DNA of 64,000 bases, taken from Acetobacter conturbans. Lineage in GTDB: Bacteria; Pseudomonadota; Alphaproteobacteria; Acetobacterales; Acetobacteraceae. The notes below the pieces were generated by a model. The model did not search any database, was not told the origin of the DNA, and saw nothing but the letters and a program-made list of their open reading frames with translations. This document shows, one piece after another, positions 45,352 through 58,086 of the stretch (positions are counted from its first letter, which is position 1; every line of letters begins with the position of its first letter). The stretch covers positions 62,001 through 126,000 of the forward strand of contig NZ_WOSY01000007.1 in NCBI RefSeq assembly GCF_011516755.1, read 5' to 3'. Position numbers and translations under genes: made by a program.

Positions 45352-46617
45352 TCAGGCGGACTGCTCCGCAGGCTGATCCTTGCCTTTGCCGTAAACAAAT
45401 ACCGGCGACGCCTTTCCTTCAGCAACCTCCCTGTTCACCACGACTTCCTCGACATTTTCGAGGCCGGGAAGTTCGAACATGGTGGACAGCAGGATGTTCT
45501 CCATGATCGACCGAAGGCCGCGCGCACCTGTCTTACGCTCAATGGCGCGATGGGAGATCGCCTTGAGGGCGTCCTCGGTGAAGGTCAGCTTGACGTCTTC
45601 CATCTGGAAGAGCTTGCCATACTGCTTGACCAGCGCGTTCTTGGGTTCCGACAGAATCTGCACCAGAGCAGTTTCGTCCAGATCATCAAGAGTAGCTACA
45701 ACCGGCAGACGACCGATAAATTCGGGGATCAGACCGAACTTGATCAGATCCTCAGGCTCGACATGCTTGAGGGTTTCGCCAGTGCGACGATCCTCGGGTG
45801 CCTGCACGTCTGCACCAAAACCGATGCCTGAGCCCTTGCCTCGCGCGGCGATGACCTTCTCCAGCCCGGCGAAAGCACCGCCGCAGATGAAGAGCATGTT
45901 GGTCGTATCCACCTGCAGGAATTCCTGCTGAGGATGCTTGCGACCACCCTGCGGCGGCACGGAAGCGACCGTGCCTTCCATCAGCTTCAGCAGGGCCTGC
46001 TGGACACCTTCGCCGCTGACGTCACGCGTGATCGAGGGGTTGTCCGACTTGCGGGAAATCTTGTCGATCTCATCGATATAGACAATGCCGCGTTGGGCCC
46101 GTTCGACATTGTAGTCGGCAGCCTGCAACAGCTTGAGAATGATGTTCTCGACATCCTCGCCCACATAACCGGCTTCGGTCAGCGTCGTGGCGTCAGCCAT
46201 CGTGAACGGCACATCGATAATGCGGGCCAGCGTCTGCGCCAGCAGCGTCTTGCCTGAACCGGTCGGACCGATCAGCAGGATGTTCGACTTGGAGATTTCG
46301 ACATCGCTGTTCTTCTGCGCATAGGCAAGGCGCTTGTAGTGGTTGTGCACCGCTACGGAGAGCACCTTTTTCGCGTCGAACTGACCGATCACGTAGTCAT
46401 CGAGAGTCTTGCAGATCTCTTTGGGAGTCGGGACACCGTCACGCGACTTCACCAGCGTCGTCTTGTGCTCTTCACGGATGATATCCATGCAGAGTTCGAC
46501 GCATTCATCGCAGATGAACACCGTCGGGCCCGCAATCAGCTTGCGAACCTCGTGCTGCGACTTCCCGCAGAACGAGCAATACAGTGTGTTCTTTGAATCG
46601 CCGGACTTTGCGTTCAT
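45352..46617 (-). CDS. clpX: ATP-dependent Clp protease ATP-binding subunit ClpX
   Basis: This 421-residue unfoldase feeds substrates to ClpP. It has an N-terminal zinc-binding domain with CSFCGK and CDECVELC, and an AAA+ core with Walker [15 protein letters not shown], Walker B YIDEIDKI, the [10 protein letters not shown] pore-2 region and the ClpP-docking loop near [11 protein letters not shown]. The ATG at 46617 is chosen because GGAGG lies eight bases upstream; an upstream in-frame start at 46653 would add 12 unconserved residues. Confidence 0.97.
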   Translation of the reverse strand: MNAKSGDSKNTLYCSFCGKSQHEVRKLIAGPTVFICDECVELCMDIIREEHKTTLVKSRDGVPTPKEICKTLDDYVIGQFDAKKVLSVAVHNHYKRLAYAQKNSDVEISKSNILLIGPTGSGKTLLAQTLARIIDVPFTMADATTLTEAGYVGEDVENIILKLLQAADYNVERAQRGIVYIDEIDKISRKSDNPSITRDVSGEGVQQALLKLMEGTVASVPPQGGRKHPQQEFLQVDTTNMLFICGGAFAGLEKVIAARGKGSGIGFGADVQAPEDRRTGETLKHVEPEDLIKFGLIPEFIGRLPVVATLDDLDETALVQILSEPKNALVKQYGKLFQMEDVKLTFTEDALKAISHRAIERKTGARGLRSIMENILLSTMFELPGLENVEEVVVNREVAEGKASPVFVYGKGKDQPAEQSA

Positions 46618-46651
46618 CTGCAGTCCTCCAATCTTGGCCCCCTGAGGGACC

Positions 46652-46671
46652 ATCCGGCCAGAACGCCGGAT
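46652..46671. repeat. Inverted repeat in the clpX leader
   Basis: ATCCGGC-cagaac-GCCGGAT is a perfect 7-base inverted repeat lying 35 bases before the clpX start, between clpP and clpX. It could attenuate read-through from clpP or be a protein site. No U-tract follows in the leftward direction. Confidence 0.4.
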
Positions 46672-46740
46672 AAAGCAAAAATCGTAACCAGACCCCGAGG
46701 ACGCATCAAGTGATCGTCAGGCATGTCGTTCCCCGAAGGC

Positions 46741-47379
46741 TCACGCCTTCTCCGGTGAACCGGCTTCGTGTTTCTTGATGACTTCATCGACAATCCCGAA
46801 GGATTTAGCTTCTTCGGCCGACATGTAGCTGTCACGTTCCAGCCGAAGCTCGATATCCTCAAGCGACTGTCCCGTGTGCTCACGATAGATCTCGTTCAGA
46901 CGCTGGCGGATCGTCAAAATCTCGCGAGCTTGAATTTCGATATCGCTCGCCTGCCCCTGCGCACCGCCGGACGGCTGGTGAACCATCACGCGGGCGTTGG
47001 GCAGTGCATAACGCTTGCCCGGGGCACCCCCGGCCAGAAGCAGGGAACCCATGGAGGCCGCCTGCCCGATGCACACCGTGCTGACGGGGCTGCGGATGTA
47101 TTGCATGGTGTCGTAGATCGCCAGACCTGCAGACACCACGCCACCCGGGCTGTTGATATAGAAGGAAATTTCCTTGTTCGGGTTCACGCTCTCCAGATAG
47201 AGGAGCTGAGCCGAAATCACGGAAGCGACCTGATCGTAAACCGGACCTGTCAGGAAGATGATCCGTTCCTGCAGAAGACGCGAATAGATATCGAACGCGC
47301 GCTCACCACGGGAGGTCTGCTCGACCACCATTGGCACAAGAGCATTGTTGTAAATTTCGACAGGGTTCGAATCCCACAT
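46741..47379 (-). CDS. clpP: ATP-dependent Clp protease proteolytic subunit ClpP
   Basis: This 212-residue serine protease has its catalytic Ser in GQAASMGS (near residue 105), His in MVHQPSGG and Asp in [11 protein letters not shown]. It assembles as a double heptamer with ClpX. The start is the ATG at 47379, directly preceded by an in-frame GTG that could also serve; GGGAA lies just upstream. The 244 bases up to tig hold the tig terminator and presumably the clpP promoter. Confidence 0.96.
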   Translation of the reverse strand: MWDSNPVEIYNNALVPMVVEQTSRGERAFDIYSRLLQERIIFLTGPVYDQVASVISAQLLYLESVNPNKEISFYINSPGGVVSAGLAIYDTMQYIRSPVSTVCIGQAASMGSLLLAGGAPGKRYALPNARVMVHQPSGGAQGQASDIEIQAREILTIRQRLNEIYREHTGQSLEDIELRLERDSYMSAEEAKSFGIVDEVIKKHEAGSPEKA

Positions 47380-47560
47380 CACATCAATTCCCGACTTGTA
47401 TGCCGTACATCCTGCCCCGACCCTGACTCATTGACCAGAGGCCGGCGCACTCCGGAAAAAACGCCCGGTCTGCTTAAGATAGAGATAATCAGGACCAGCG
47501 CCACCCCATACGGTGAAAATCCTGCGTTTCCACCCATCCAGCCATCCTCTGAACAGACAA

Positions 47561-47594
47561 GCGGCACTTCTCCACAAAACGGGAGAAGTGCCGC
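47561..47594 (-). terminator. Terminator after tig
   Basis: GCGGCACTTCTCC (47561-47573) pairs perfectly over 13 bases with GGAGAAGTGCCGC (47582-47594) around an 8-base loop. The sequence following in the leftward direction, TTGTCTGTT, is T-rich but broken. It lies 32 bases past the tig stop and separates tig from clpP. Confidence 0.75.
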
Positions 47595-47626
47595 GAATCG
47601 ACCATTCAGTGGAATGGCGGAATATC

Positions 47627-48958
47627 TCAGACGCTGGCCGGAGGCATGTCTGACAGCTCTTCCGGCGTCACTTCCTTGTCTTCAACCTTCGCGAGTTCGA
47701 TGATGTAATCAATCACCTTGTTCTCGAAGATCGGACCACGGAGAGACTCTGCCGCCTGCGGGTTCTTCGAGAAGAAGTCGAACACCGCCTGCTCCTGACC
47801 ACGATAACGCATGGCTTCGGCGCGAACCGCACGGGCCATCTCGTCCTGCGTGACGGTGATGCCCTTGGCGCGACCGATTTCGGCCAGCAGCAGCCCCAGC
47901 TTCACGCGGCGCTCGGCGATCTTGCGATAATCGGCCTTGAGCGTCTCTTCGTCCTTACCCTGGTCTTCCTCGTCGAGCTCACCGGCCTTGCGGTCAGTTT
48001 CGACACGAGCCCAGATCTGCTCGAACTCAGCTTCGACCATGCCTTCCGGAGCCGGGAAGTCAGTCTTTTCAGCCAGCTTGTCGAGCAGGTCGCGCTTCAG
48101 GCGCAGACGGGAAAGCTGCTCATACTCGTCCTCGACCTGCTTCGTGATCAGCTCACGAATCTTGTCGAGATTCTCGAAACCGATCTTCTTCGCAAGGTCA
48201 TCGTTGAGTTCAGCCTCGACCGGCTTCTTCAGCTCTTTGGCCTTGATGTCGAAGGTGACTTCCTTACCGGCAAGTTCCTCTGCGCCGTAATCGGCCGGGA
48301 AGGTCACGTTGATGACCTTTTCCTCACCAGGATTCATGCCTTCGATCTGCTCGGCAAATCCCGGAATGAAGCCTTCGCCGCCGATCTCGACATTGATGTC
48401 CTCAGCCGTGCCGCCCTCGAAGGGAACGCCCTCGTGCTTGCCGACAAAATCGACGACCACGACGTCACCGTGAGCGGCCGGACGAACTTCCTCGATCGCC
48501 ACGAAATCACGCTGGCGCTTGGCAATGTCGTTCAGGGCCTTGTCGACTGTCGCTTCGTCAACCTTCGCCTTCAGACGCACCAGAGACAGGTCGGACAGGT
48601 CCGGTTCCTTGATCTCGGGAAGAACTTCCGTCTCGACCTTGAACTCGAGATCGCCCTTGCCGTCGCCACCGGACACGACATCGACCTTCGGCTGCTGGGC
48701 CGGACGAAGATTGCGCTCCTCAAGCAGGCTGCGCAGCGAATCGTTGACCGTCTGCTCCAGAATCTCGCCCTTCACGGCATCGCCGTAACGCTGGCGAAGG
48801 ACCGGCAGCGGCACCTTGCCGGGACGGAAGCCGGGAAGATTGGCGGAAGCGCCGACTTCCTTGAGGCGCGCCTCTTCCTTCTTCTCGAGTTCGGCCGACG
48901 GAACGACCACGGTGAAGGCGTGCTTCAGGCCTTCGGAAAGCGTCTCAGTAACCTGCAT
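47627..48958 (-). CDS. tig: Trigger factor, ribosome-associated chaperone
   Basis: This 443-residue protein has an N-terminal ribosome-binding domain with the signature GFRPGKVP near residue 45. A peptidyl-prolyl isomerase domain follows in the middle (GDVVVVDFVGKHEGVPFEGG), then a long helical C-terminal chaperone domain. It binds nascent chains at the ribosome exit. Its place upstream of clpP-clpX-lon-hup is the classical order. Confidence 0.96.
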   Translation of the reverse strand: MQVTETLSEGLKHAFTVVVPSAELEKKEEARLKEVGASANLPGFRPGKVPLPVLRQRYGDAVKGEILEQTVNDSLRSLLEERNLRPAQQPKVDVVSGGDGKGDLEFKVETEVLPEIKEPDLSDLSLVRLKAKVDEATVDKALNDIAKRQRDFVAIEEVRPAAHGDVVVVDFVGKHEGVPFEGGTAEDINVEIGGEGFIPGFAEQIEGMNPGEEKVINVTFPADYGAEELAGKEVTFDIKAKELKKPVEAELNDDLAKKIGFENLDKIRELITKQVEDEYEQLSRLRLKRDLLDKLAEKTDFPAPEGMVEAEFEQIWARVETDRKAGELDEEDQGKDEETLKADYRKIAERRVKLGLLLAEIGRAKGITVTQDEMARAVRAEAMRYRGQEQAVFDFFSKNPQAAESLRGPIFENKVIDYIIELAKVEDKEVTPEELSDMPPASV

Positions 48959-49079
48959 ATGCCCAGGCCATCCTCTCGTACGAACTCGTCAACACAAGGC
49001 GATCGTCATGCGACCGCCAGAAATCTTTTCGGCAGAACAATCATGGGGTGCAGCCAGGCCCCACCTCCGCAGGAAGGGC

Positions 49080-49164
<85 letters not shown>

Positions 49165-49302
49165 GTGGCCTTAATCAGCGCAACCCAAAGAACGCCGAGG
49201 GCGCCCGATTACCGCAGACTGCCGGACACGGCAAGGTCGCACCCCATGTTTCCGTCCCCTGCGGTCAGGAAACCACCCGCAGCCTGCCTCCCATGTCTCA
49301 GC

Positions 49303-50736
49303 TCATCCGTCCACCTGCAGGCGTGTCGCCTTTTCGCGAGCGGCAGCGAGATGCACGTCCAGATCCTCGGCAATCAACCAGTCTCCCGCCCGCAACGCGG
49401 CCTCTCCATGCAGCCACACGCCGGCGCAGGCAGCCTCCCACGGCTCCATTCCGGCCGCCAGAAGCGCACCGATGATCCCGGTCAGTGTATCGCCGGACCC
49501 GGCTGTCCCCAGCGCAGGTGTCGCATGCGTATTCAGCGCCACCCGCCCATCCGGCGCGGCGATGATGGTGGTCGCACCCTTCAGCACCACGACAGCATCG
49601 ACACGCTTCGCTGCGGCGCGCGCTGCCGCCAGCGGATCGCCGCCCGGCGCTCCGAATACGCGCGCGAACTCACCCCCGTGCGGCGTCAGCACAGCGGCCC
49701 CACGCAGCCGCTCTGGCGCATCTGCCGCCCAGGAGAAGGCACCAGCATCGGCGAGAATCTGCCGTTCCGCCGCGACAAGCTGAGGGAAAACCTGCTCCAC
49801 CTCCTCCGGCAACAGACCGGGACCGCAGATCCATGTCTTGCGACGATGATCCTTCAGCAGGTCGGCGAGCGGCTCCTCGTCGATGATGAGGCCCGGTTCG
49901 CCCAGACGAAATGACGGCGCAGCCTTTCCTGCTGCAACGCGAACGAGCCCCGCCCCCGTCCGTCGTGCGGCAGCAGCGGCGAGACGGGCCGCTCCCGGCA
50001 TGGCCTCGCCCGCACAAAGGCTGACCACCCCACGCGAATATTTGTGAGCCTCCAGCCCGAGCACCGGAAGTTTCCACAGTCCCGGTTTATTCTCCCACGT
50101 CCGCACCACGACTTCATCAAGCACGGATGCCGAAATCCCGATGTCTCTCACCACGAACTGCCCGAGATATTCCCGTCCGGGGAGCAGAAGATGCCCCGGC
50201 TTGGCACGAAAGAACGTCACGGTGAGGTCGGCTTTGCGGGCGTGCCCCCGCACCTGCCCCGTGCCGCCATCAATGCCGCTCGGCATGTCGATTGAGACGA
50301 CCCGTTTCGCGGCAGCCAGCACGGAAGGAACCGGCTCCTCCACATCGCGACTTAACCCCGCACCGAATACGGCATCGATCACCAGATCGGCGCGAGCCGC
50401 CTCTTCAGGCGAAAAAGGAACGCGGGGGCCCCGAAACCGTGCGGCGACTGCGGCGGCATCGCTCCCCGCATGCGGCTCGGCAAGCGCCGCCACGGCAACC
50501 GGCCAGCCTGCCTCGGCCAGACGACGGGCCGCGACGTAACCGTCACCGCCATTGTTTCCCGGCCCGCACAGCACCAGCACACGACAGGGCTTCGCAAAGC
50601 GTCGCACGGCTCGGGCAACGGCTCGTCCGGCATTTTCCATCAGCACGGAAACAGGAACTGAGCGCGAGGCGACCTTATCTATAGCCCCCATTTCCTGCGG
50701 AGACGGCAGGGCAAACCTGTCATTCCTATCGGGCAT
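49303..50736 (-). CDS. nnrD: Bifunctional NAD(P)H-hydrate epimerase / ADP-dependent dehydratase
   Basis: This 477-residue fusion repairs damaged NAD(P)H. The N-terminal YjeF epimerase domain shows VLVLCGPGNNGGDGYVAARRL and the acidic VIDAVFGAGL. The C-terminal ribokinase-like dehydratase domain shows ICGPGLLPEE, LTPHGGEFARVFG and the nucleotide motif GTAGSGDTLTGIIGALLAAG. The start ATG at 50736 has AGGAGG about eight bases upstream; the upstream frame to 50802 is not needed. Confidence 0.94.
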   Translation of the reverse strand: MPDRNDRFALPSPQEMGAIDKVASRSVPVSVLMENAGRAVARAVRRFAKPCRVLVLCGPGNNGGDGYVAARRLAEAGWPVAVAALAEPHAGSDAAAVAARFRGPRVPFSPEEAARADLVIDAVFGAGLSRDVEEPVPSVLAAAKRVVSIDMPSGIDGGTGQVRGHARKADLTVTFFRAKPGHLLLPGREYLGQFVVRDIGISASVLDEVVVRTWENKPGLWKLPVLGLEAHKYSRGVVSLCAGEAMPGAARLAAAAARRTGAGLVRVAAGKAAPSFRLGEPGLIIDEEPLADLLKDHRRKTWICGPGLLPEEVEQVFPQLVAAERQILADAGAFSWAADAPERLRGAAVLTPHGGEFARVFGAPGGDPLAAARAAAKRVDAVVVLKGATTIIAAPDGRVALNTHATPALGTAGSGDTLTGIIGALLAAGMEPWEAACAGVWLHGEAALRAGDWLIAEDLDVHLAAAREKATRLQVDG

Positions 50737-50873
50737 TGCTGTTTCCTCCTGCATTCCGCCGCGCGACCGGATGGCCTCACATGATTTTGTGTGCAAACGC
50801 ACCCGCTTGCGTTCGGCGCTCCGATTGGCGACACCATACGACCGTCAAAGCCGATCTGTCCGATGGAGTTCGC

Positions 50874-51323
50874 ATGCCGCATATTCTCTGGAGTCTTGTC
50901 CTGACGCTCCATATCGCCGGAATGGCGCTGTGGGTCGGGGGCGCCACCTATGCCGTGATGATCCTGCGTCCCAGCCTGACACTGCTCGACAAGACGCAGC
51001 GCAGCGCCGTGCATCTGCTGACACTCAAGCGCTTTCTTCGCGTGATCTGGCATATCATGCCGATCGTGCTGATCACCGGCTGGCTGATGATTCTCCATGA
51101 AGGCGGTTTCGCTGTGATACCGTGGACAACAAACCTGATGCAGCTTCTCGGTTTGATCATGGCTGGGCTGTTCCTGCGCGTATTCTACGGCCCCTACCGG
51201 AAGGCCAGCCGCGCGATGCGGCCCCAGCAGGCAACGTTCGATTCCATCCGTTCGCTGATGCTCGGAGTCGTGGCCTGCGGCGTGCTGACCATTCTCTGCG
51301 CTTCGCTTGGGCATGGTCTCTGA
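50874..51323 (+). CDS. Small integral membrane protein, CopD-like
   Basis: This 149-residue protein has four predicted membrane helices. The first holds LHIAGMALWVGGATYAV, with the His and WVGG pattern seen in CopD-like and related heme/copper membrane proteins. A second His-containing helix (IWHIMPIVLITGWLMILHEGG) may form a metal or heme site with it. No function is proven for this group. GGAG lies six bases before the ATG. It diverges from nnrD across 137 bases. The 173 bases after it hold no gene before the helicase. Confidence 0.7.
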   Translation: MPHILWSLVLTLHIAGMALWVGGATYAVMILRPSLTLLDKTQRSAVHLLTLKRFLRVIWHIMPIVLITGWLMILHEGGFAVIPWTTNLMQLLGLIMAGLFLRVFYGPYRKASRAMRPQQATFDSIRSLMLGVVACGVLTILCASLGHGL

Positions 51324-51496
51324 AAGTTCATGAAACCCGAACCCTCATCTGTCCGCTGCCCCCAGTCGGGTGACACAGGAGCGCAACGGGTAACGCTTGA
51401 TTTTTCACCCGGGACGGCCTACCGACAGGCACCGGTGTTTTACCGGTCCTTCCGTGCGCATCCGCCTTCTGGCGGCCGACATTATCTGAGAGCGAC

Positions 51497-53669
<2,173 letters not shown>

Positions 53670-53686
<17 letters not shown>

Positions 53687-55016
53687 GCGGGGACGACATT
53701 CTCGTCCTCGCCGGGAAACGGCCCCATTAGATCAAACGCCGCGCCGTTATCGCATTGACGCGCTGGGCAGCAGTGGCGATGGCATAGGCTGTTTACTCGA
53801 CTCCGAGGCTGACGCTTCTCCGGTTTTCATTCCCTTTACGGCTCCCGGGGATGAGGTGCTGGCCCGAATGGTCAGCACCGACCGCGCGATTGTCGAGGAA
53901 TTGCTGGTTCCCGCACCAGAGCGTGTCACCCCTCCGTGCGATCTGTTCGGTGTGTGTGGCGGCTGTGCGCTTCAGCATCTGTCTCCGGCATGGATTCTCG
54001 AGTGGAAGAAATCCGAGATCGCCACGGGCTTTCTCAAAGCGGGCGTCACTGATCTTCCCGAAATCCGGGCTTTCCAGACACCGCCCGCGACACGTCGGCG
54101 AGCCGATCTTGCGGCGAGACGAACACATAACGGCGTTACCCTCGGCCTGCACCAGCGCGGGGGCGCAGTGATCGATCTGACGGAATGTGCGTTGCTGCAT
54201 CCCGCCATTGTCAGCCTGCTGCCCGCTCTGCGCGGGATGCTGGAACGTCTGGACCTCTTCCGGCGTGAAGCCGATCTTCTGGTCAATCTGCTCGATTCGG
54301 GGCCTGACCTGCTGCTCGCTTCCGATGGCGTTCCTTCAACGGCGGACCGCACCAAGCTGGCCGATTTCTGCCGGTCGCACGGCATTTCCGGACTCGCGTG
54401 GAAACCGAAAGAATCGCTGGATAAGTCGGAAACACTGGTTCGGCTCGCCCCTGCTACCGTTGCTTTTGGCGATGTGCGGGTAGAGCCGCCTCCGGGTGCG
54501 TTTCTTCAGGCGAGTCGTGAAGGAGAAGGCGCGATTCGCGATGCGGTCATCGAAGCACTTCCCCCGAGTCCCGGTCGCAAGTCGAAAATCATCGAACTTT
54601 ATGCGGGCTGCGGCACGCTGACCTTCCCGCTGTCCGCCCATGCACGTGTTGAGGCATTCGAAGGCCATCCCGACGCGGTGCAGGCGCTCTCCAGAGCCGC
54701 CGTAGGGCAGCGAATCGACGTCTCTTTGCGCGATCTCAACCGTCAGCCGGTTGAGGCCAAGACCCTCAGCACCGCTCTGGCCGTGGTTCTCGACCCTCCC
54801 CATGCGGGAGCCGGGCTGCAAATGACCCAGATTCTGGACGGAAAACCTGCCGCCCTCATCTATGTCAGCTGCAATCCGCGCATCCTGTTCCGGGATACGG
54901 CATTGCTGCTGAAGGCGGGTTATCGCGTCGATTCGGTGATGGTGATCGACCAGTTCCTATGGTCAGCGGAAACGGAAGTCGTGTGCCGGTTTTCACGGAA
55001 ACGGCAACGGACCTGA
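53670..55016 (+). CDS. RNA (uracil-5-)methyltransferase, RlmD/TrmA family
   Basis: This 448-residue SAM-dependent enzyme has a TRAM-like N-terminus and an iron-sulfur motif C-x5-CGGC (CDLFGVCGGC, with a further Cys in TECALL). The methyltransferase core shows the SAM motif IIELYAGCGTLTFPL, a VLDPPHAGA motif, and the catalytic Cys in IYVSCNPRIL. It should methylate a uridine C5 in rRNA or tRNA. The ATG at 53670 lies inside the end of the helicase gene, so the two probably share a transcript. No clear ribosome site is seen, and the exact start is uncertain. Confidence 0.87.
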
Positions 55017-55037
55017 AAGCCCGCGGCCTGTTCCTGA

Positions 55038-56435
55038 TTACTGTTTTCTGAACTCCGCGACCTTTTCAGCCGTGACATGCGGATCACCGCTGCCGAACGT
55101 CCCCATCACATAATTCACCAGACTGGCGATTTCGGTATCGCTCAGACGCTCCACCTCAGACTGGCCGTTGAAACCCGGCATGAAGGCATGATCCTTACCA
55201 GTCGTGCGATCCACGCCGTTCAGAATAACCATGATCAGGTTGTCAGGCCGCAGCGTGCCCGTCACCGAGTTGGAAAACAGCGACGGCGTATAATGGTCGT
55301 CGGTGCCCGCACCGTTCCGCTGATGGCAGGCGGCGCAGTTATCATCGAAAATCCGGTCGGGACTCATCTCGGCAAGATCGTCGATCCGCTTCGGAACAGC
55401 TGTCCGGATGTCCGGAGCGTTGAACGCCTGACCGAAACTGTCGCGTGCCTTCCGCTCAATATCGTCCTCAAGCGCGGGAACCTGCCTGAGATAGCCCGCA
55501 AGCGCATGAAGGTCGGTGTCCGTCAGCTTACTCGTGCTGTGTTCGACCGCTTCGCCCATCGGTCCCGCAGCCTGCGCCCGGCCCGGCACCTGCCCGGTTT
55601 TGAGATAAGCGACGAGATCATCCTCGCTCCAGTCACCGATCCCGGCCGTCTTGCTGGAGGTGATATTCGGCGCATACCAGCCACCAAGTGATCCACCGCC
55701 CAGATAACGGTCCTGCTTCTCACCCAGCATGAAATTGCGGGGCGTGTGGCAGGTGCCGCAATGTTCGAGCGCGTTGGCGAGATATTCACCACGCTTCTGG
55801 CTGTCGAAAGTGGCGGAATCGCCAGTCGCTGGTTTCTCCGACGAGGCCAGCATGTTCCACACCTTCATCGCCGAACGCACACTGGCGGGGAAAGGTAGCG
55901 ATGTTTCAGGCGGCGTGGTCGCGACCGGCTGCACGCGATGCATGAACCATGCATAGAGCGCCTTCATGTCCTGATCCGTCATGCCCGCATAGGAAACGTA
56001 AGGCATCACAGGATAAAGATTGGCCCCATCAGCGCGAATACCGTGGCGCACAGCCTGATCGAACTGCTCCTCGGTATATTTGCCGATGCCGTGCTGTGAA
56101 TCGGGCGTGATGTTGGTCGAGATGATGTCACCCATCGGCGTGGCGACTTTCAGGCCACCGGCGAAGGGCTTTCCGTCCTTCGCGGTGTGACAGGCCACGC
56201 AGTCGGCAGCGGTGGCGATATAGGCGCCGCGTGCGATCACGGCATCCTCTTCCCCGGCCACCACCGGAGCAGGTGTGGTCTGAGAGGGCGTCGCGGGTGA
56301 AGCCGCACTGGCGGGCGCAGCGCTGGAGGCTGGGGCGTCCGGTGCGGACTCCGCCGCCGCCGGCACGGCAAGGACGGTTCCCAGCACCGTGCCTGCGACC
56401 AGCAGAGCGCGAAAGGTCTTGGCGAAATCAGGCAT
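55038..56435 (-). CDS. Triheme cytochrome c subunit of a GMC dehydrogenase
   Basis: This 465-residue exported protein has a signal peptide (residues 1-28, ending AAA), then an Ala/Pro/Ser-rich linker of about 35 residues, and three heme c motifs: CVACH near residue 80, CGTCH near 227 and CAACH near 368. This is the membrane-associated cytochrome subunit that takes electrons from the flavoprotein and reduces ubiquinone in acetic acid bacterial sugar dehydrogenases. Its ATG overlaps the flavoprotein stop by eight bases. Confidence 0.93.
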   Translation of the reverse strand: MPDFAKTFRALLVAGTVLGTVLAVPAAAESAPDAPASSAAPASAASPATPSQTTPAPVVAGEEDAVIARGAYIATAADCVACHTAKDGKPFAGGLKVATPMGDIISTNITPDSQHGIGKYTEEQFDQAVRHGIRADGANLYPVMPYVSYAGMTDQDMKALYAWFMHRVQPVATTPPETSLPFPASVRSAMKVWNMLASSEKPATGDSATFDSQKRGEYLANALEHCGTCHTPRNFMLGEKQDRYLGGGSLGGWYAPNITSSKTAGIGDWSEDDLVAYLKTGQVPGRAQAAGPMGEAVEHSTSKLTDTDLHALAGYLRQVPALEDDIERKARDSFGQAFNAPDIRTAVPKRIDDLAEMSPDRIFDDNCAACHQRNGAGTDDHYTPSLFSNSVTGTLRPDNLIMVILNGVDRTTGKDHAFMPGFNGQSEVERLSDTEIASLVNYVMGTFGSGDPHVTAEKVAEFRKQ

Positions 56436-58065
56436 GGGTCAGTTCTTTTTTCAGCGTATCGGCAACGCGGAGCGCCAGTGCCGCGACGGTCAGCGTGATG
56501 TTGCCGGTGCCTACCGTCGAGAAAACGGAAGAACTGGCAATGAAGAGATTGTCATGATCATGGGTGCGGCAGTGACCGTCGACGACTGAATCCCTGGGGT
56601 CCACGCCCATGATGGTGCTGCCCGAGGGATGATCCTGCGGGAAGTAACCGGGTGTCCACTGCTCTTCCGTGCCATGCATATGGCCGATCAGTTCGCGGAA
56701 CACCTTGCGTGTGTGCTCACAACTGCGGACCGTATATTCCGGGAGTTTGTAATAAACATCCGGATGCGGAATGCCGAGCGCATCCTTTTTGGTCTTGCTG
56801 AGCGTGAGACGGTTGTTCGGATCGGGAAGCGCCTCGTTATGGCTGAACAGCCGCACGGTGTGCGCTGCCATGTACCGGATCTGCTCTTCCAGTTCGCGCC
56901 CCACATACCCTTTGGCAATCGCCATCTGGGTCGCAAGATCGACCTGATTGTCATCCACCATGTGCACGAGATAAGCGCCGCGTTCATTGCGCCAGTCGCC
57001 ATCACGGAAATTGTCGATCACGTTGGTCTCAAGCGGACCACGACCCGGCCAGAGCGCCTGATCTCCGCTGATGAACGTCACCTGCACGCCGGTATGATCC
57101 ATCATGTTGCGGCCCACATGGCCGGAACTGTTGGCGACACCATCGGGGCTTTGCTCATCTGCGGAGACGAGGAGCAGCTTGGCCGTCTCGATGCAGTGGG
57201 CGGCGATGACGAAATACTTGCCCGTCACGCGATGAGATCCCTTGTCGGGATCGAAATACTGCACGGCGGTCACCCGCTTGTTCGCCGCGTCGCGCTCGAT
57301 CTTGTAGACCACGGCGTTGGGGATGAACTTCGCCCCCGCCGCTTCCGCGTCATAGACGGAATAGCTGCCGTTATACATCGCCCCGATCGGGCAGATCGGC
57401 ATGCAGTTGTTGTGGCCCTCACAGGTGGGCCGGTTGGCATACGGCCGCGTGTTGCGTGCCTGCGGTTCGTGCACGACGCGCCAGGGGGTCTTTTCGTCGA
57501 TCAGCTTGCGGAACTGCTGGGCGGCAAAGGAAATCGGCAGCGCTTCCATCGGATAAGGCTGCTTGCGGGGAGAACCGAGATCCTCGACAGCCGGATCGGG
57601 GCCGCAGACACCCATCGTCACCTCAGCCTGATAATAGAACGGCTCAAGGTCATCATATTTCAGCGCCCAGTCACGACCCTGCCCGTAGCGCGATTTCAGC
57701 TCGAAATCGGATGGCAGATAGCGCCACGCGCACCCGGCCCAGTGCCATGTCGTGCCACCGATCATGCGCAGATAGACCTGCTGGTAGGCCTCCGCGTCCG
57801 GACCGCTCGTATGCAAATATTCGTTCGGAGTGATCTGGTTAGGCGGATGAGGCGCCCAAGGAACGGCTGGAAACGGCTCCTGATAGGACGGCTTGTTTTC
57901 CAGATTGCGAAAATTCTCGACGAAATGCTGGCGATCCACGCGCGGACCGGCCTCGAGAACGATCACGGAAATGCCCGCGCGCACCAGTTCATTGGCGATG
58001 GAACTGCCGGCCACCCCGGACCCGACGATCACGACGTCAGCGGAAAGATTTTCTTCTGAAGACAT
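56428..58065 (-). CDS. GMC-family FAD dehydrogenase, large subunit
   Basis: This is a 545-residue flavoprotein. The FAD site is DVVIVGSGVAGSSIANELVRAG near residue 10. GGTTWHWAGCAWRY follows, then a Cys cluster CEGHNNCMPICP that in related enzymes binds a 3Fe-4S cluster. C-terminal GMC motifs are HPSGSTIMG and VGTGNITLTVAALA. It has no signal peptide and is expected to cross with the small subunit's Tat signal. The small-large-cytochrome order fits gluconate, 2-ketogluconate or sorbitol dehydrogenases; the substrate cannot be chosen from sequence. It lies 21 bases after the small subunit gene. Confidence 0.93.
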   Translation of the reverse strand: MSSEENLSADVVIVGSGVAGSSIANELVRAGISVIVLEAGPRVDRQHFVENFRNLENKPSYQEPFPAVPWAPHPPNQITPNEYLHTSGPDAEAYQQVYLRMIGGTTWHWAGCAWRYLPSDFELKSRYGQGRDWALKYDDLEPFYYQAEVTMGVCGPDPAVEDLGSPRKQPYPMEALPISFAAQQFRKLIDEKTPWRVVHEPQARNTRPYANRPTCEGHNNCMPICPIGAMYNGSYSVYDAEAAGAKFIPNAVVYKIERDAANKRVTAVQYFDPDKGSHRVTGKYFVIAAHCIETAKLLLVSADEQSPDGVANSSGHVGRNMMDHTGVQVTFISGDQALWPGRGPLETNVIDNFRDGDWRNERGAYLVHMVDDNQVDLATQMAIAKGYVGRELEEQIRYMAAHTVRLFSHNEALPDPNNRLTLSKTKKDALGIPHPDVYYKLPEYTVRSCEHTRKVFRELIGHMHGTEEQWTPGYFPQDHPSGSTIMGVDPRDSVVDGHCRTHDHDNLFIASSSVFSTVGTGNITLTVAALALRVADTLKKELTHA

Positions 58066-58086
58066 AAGGCTGATCTTTTCCTGTTC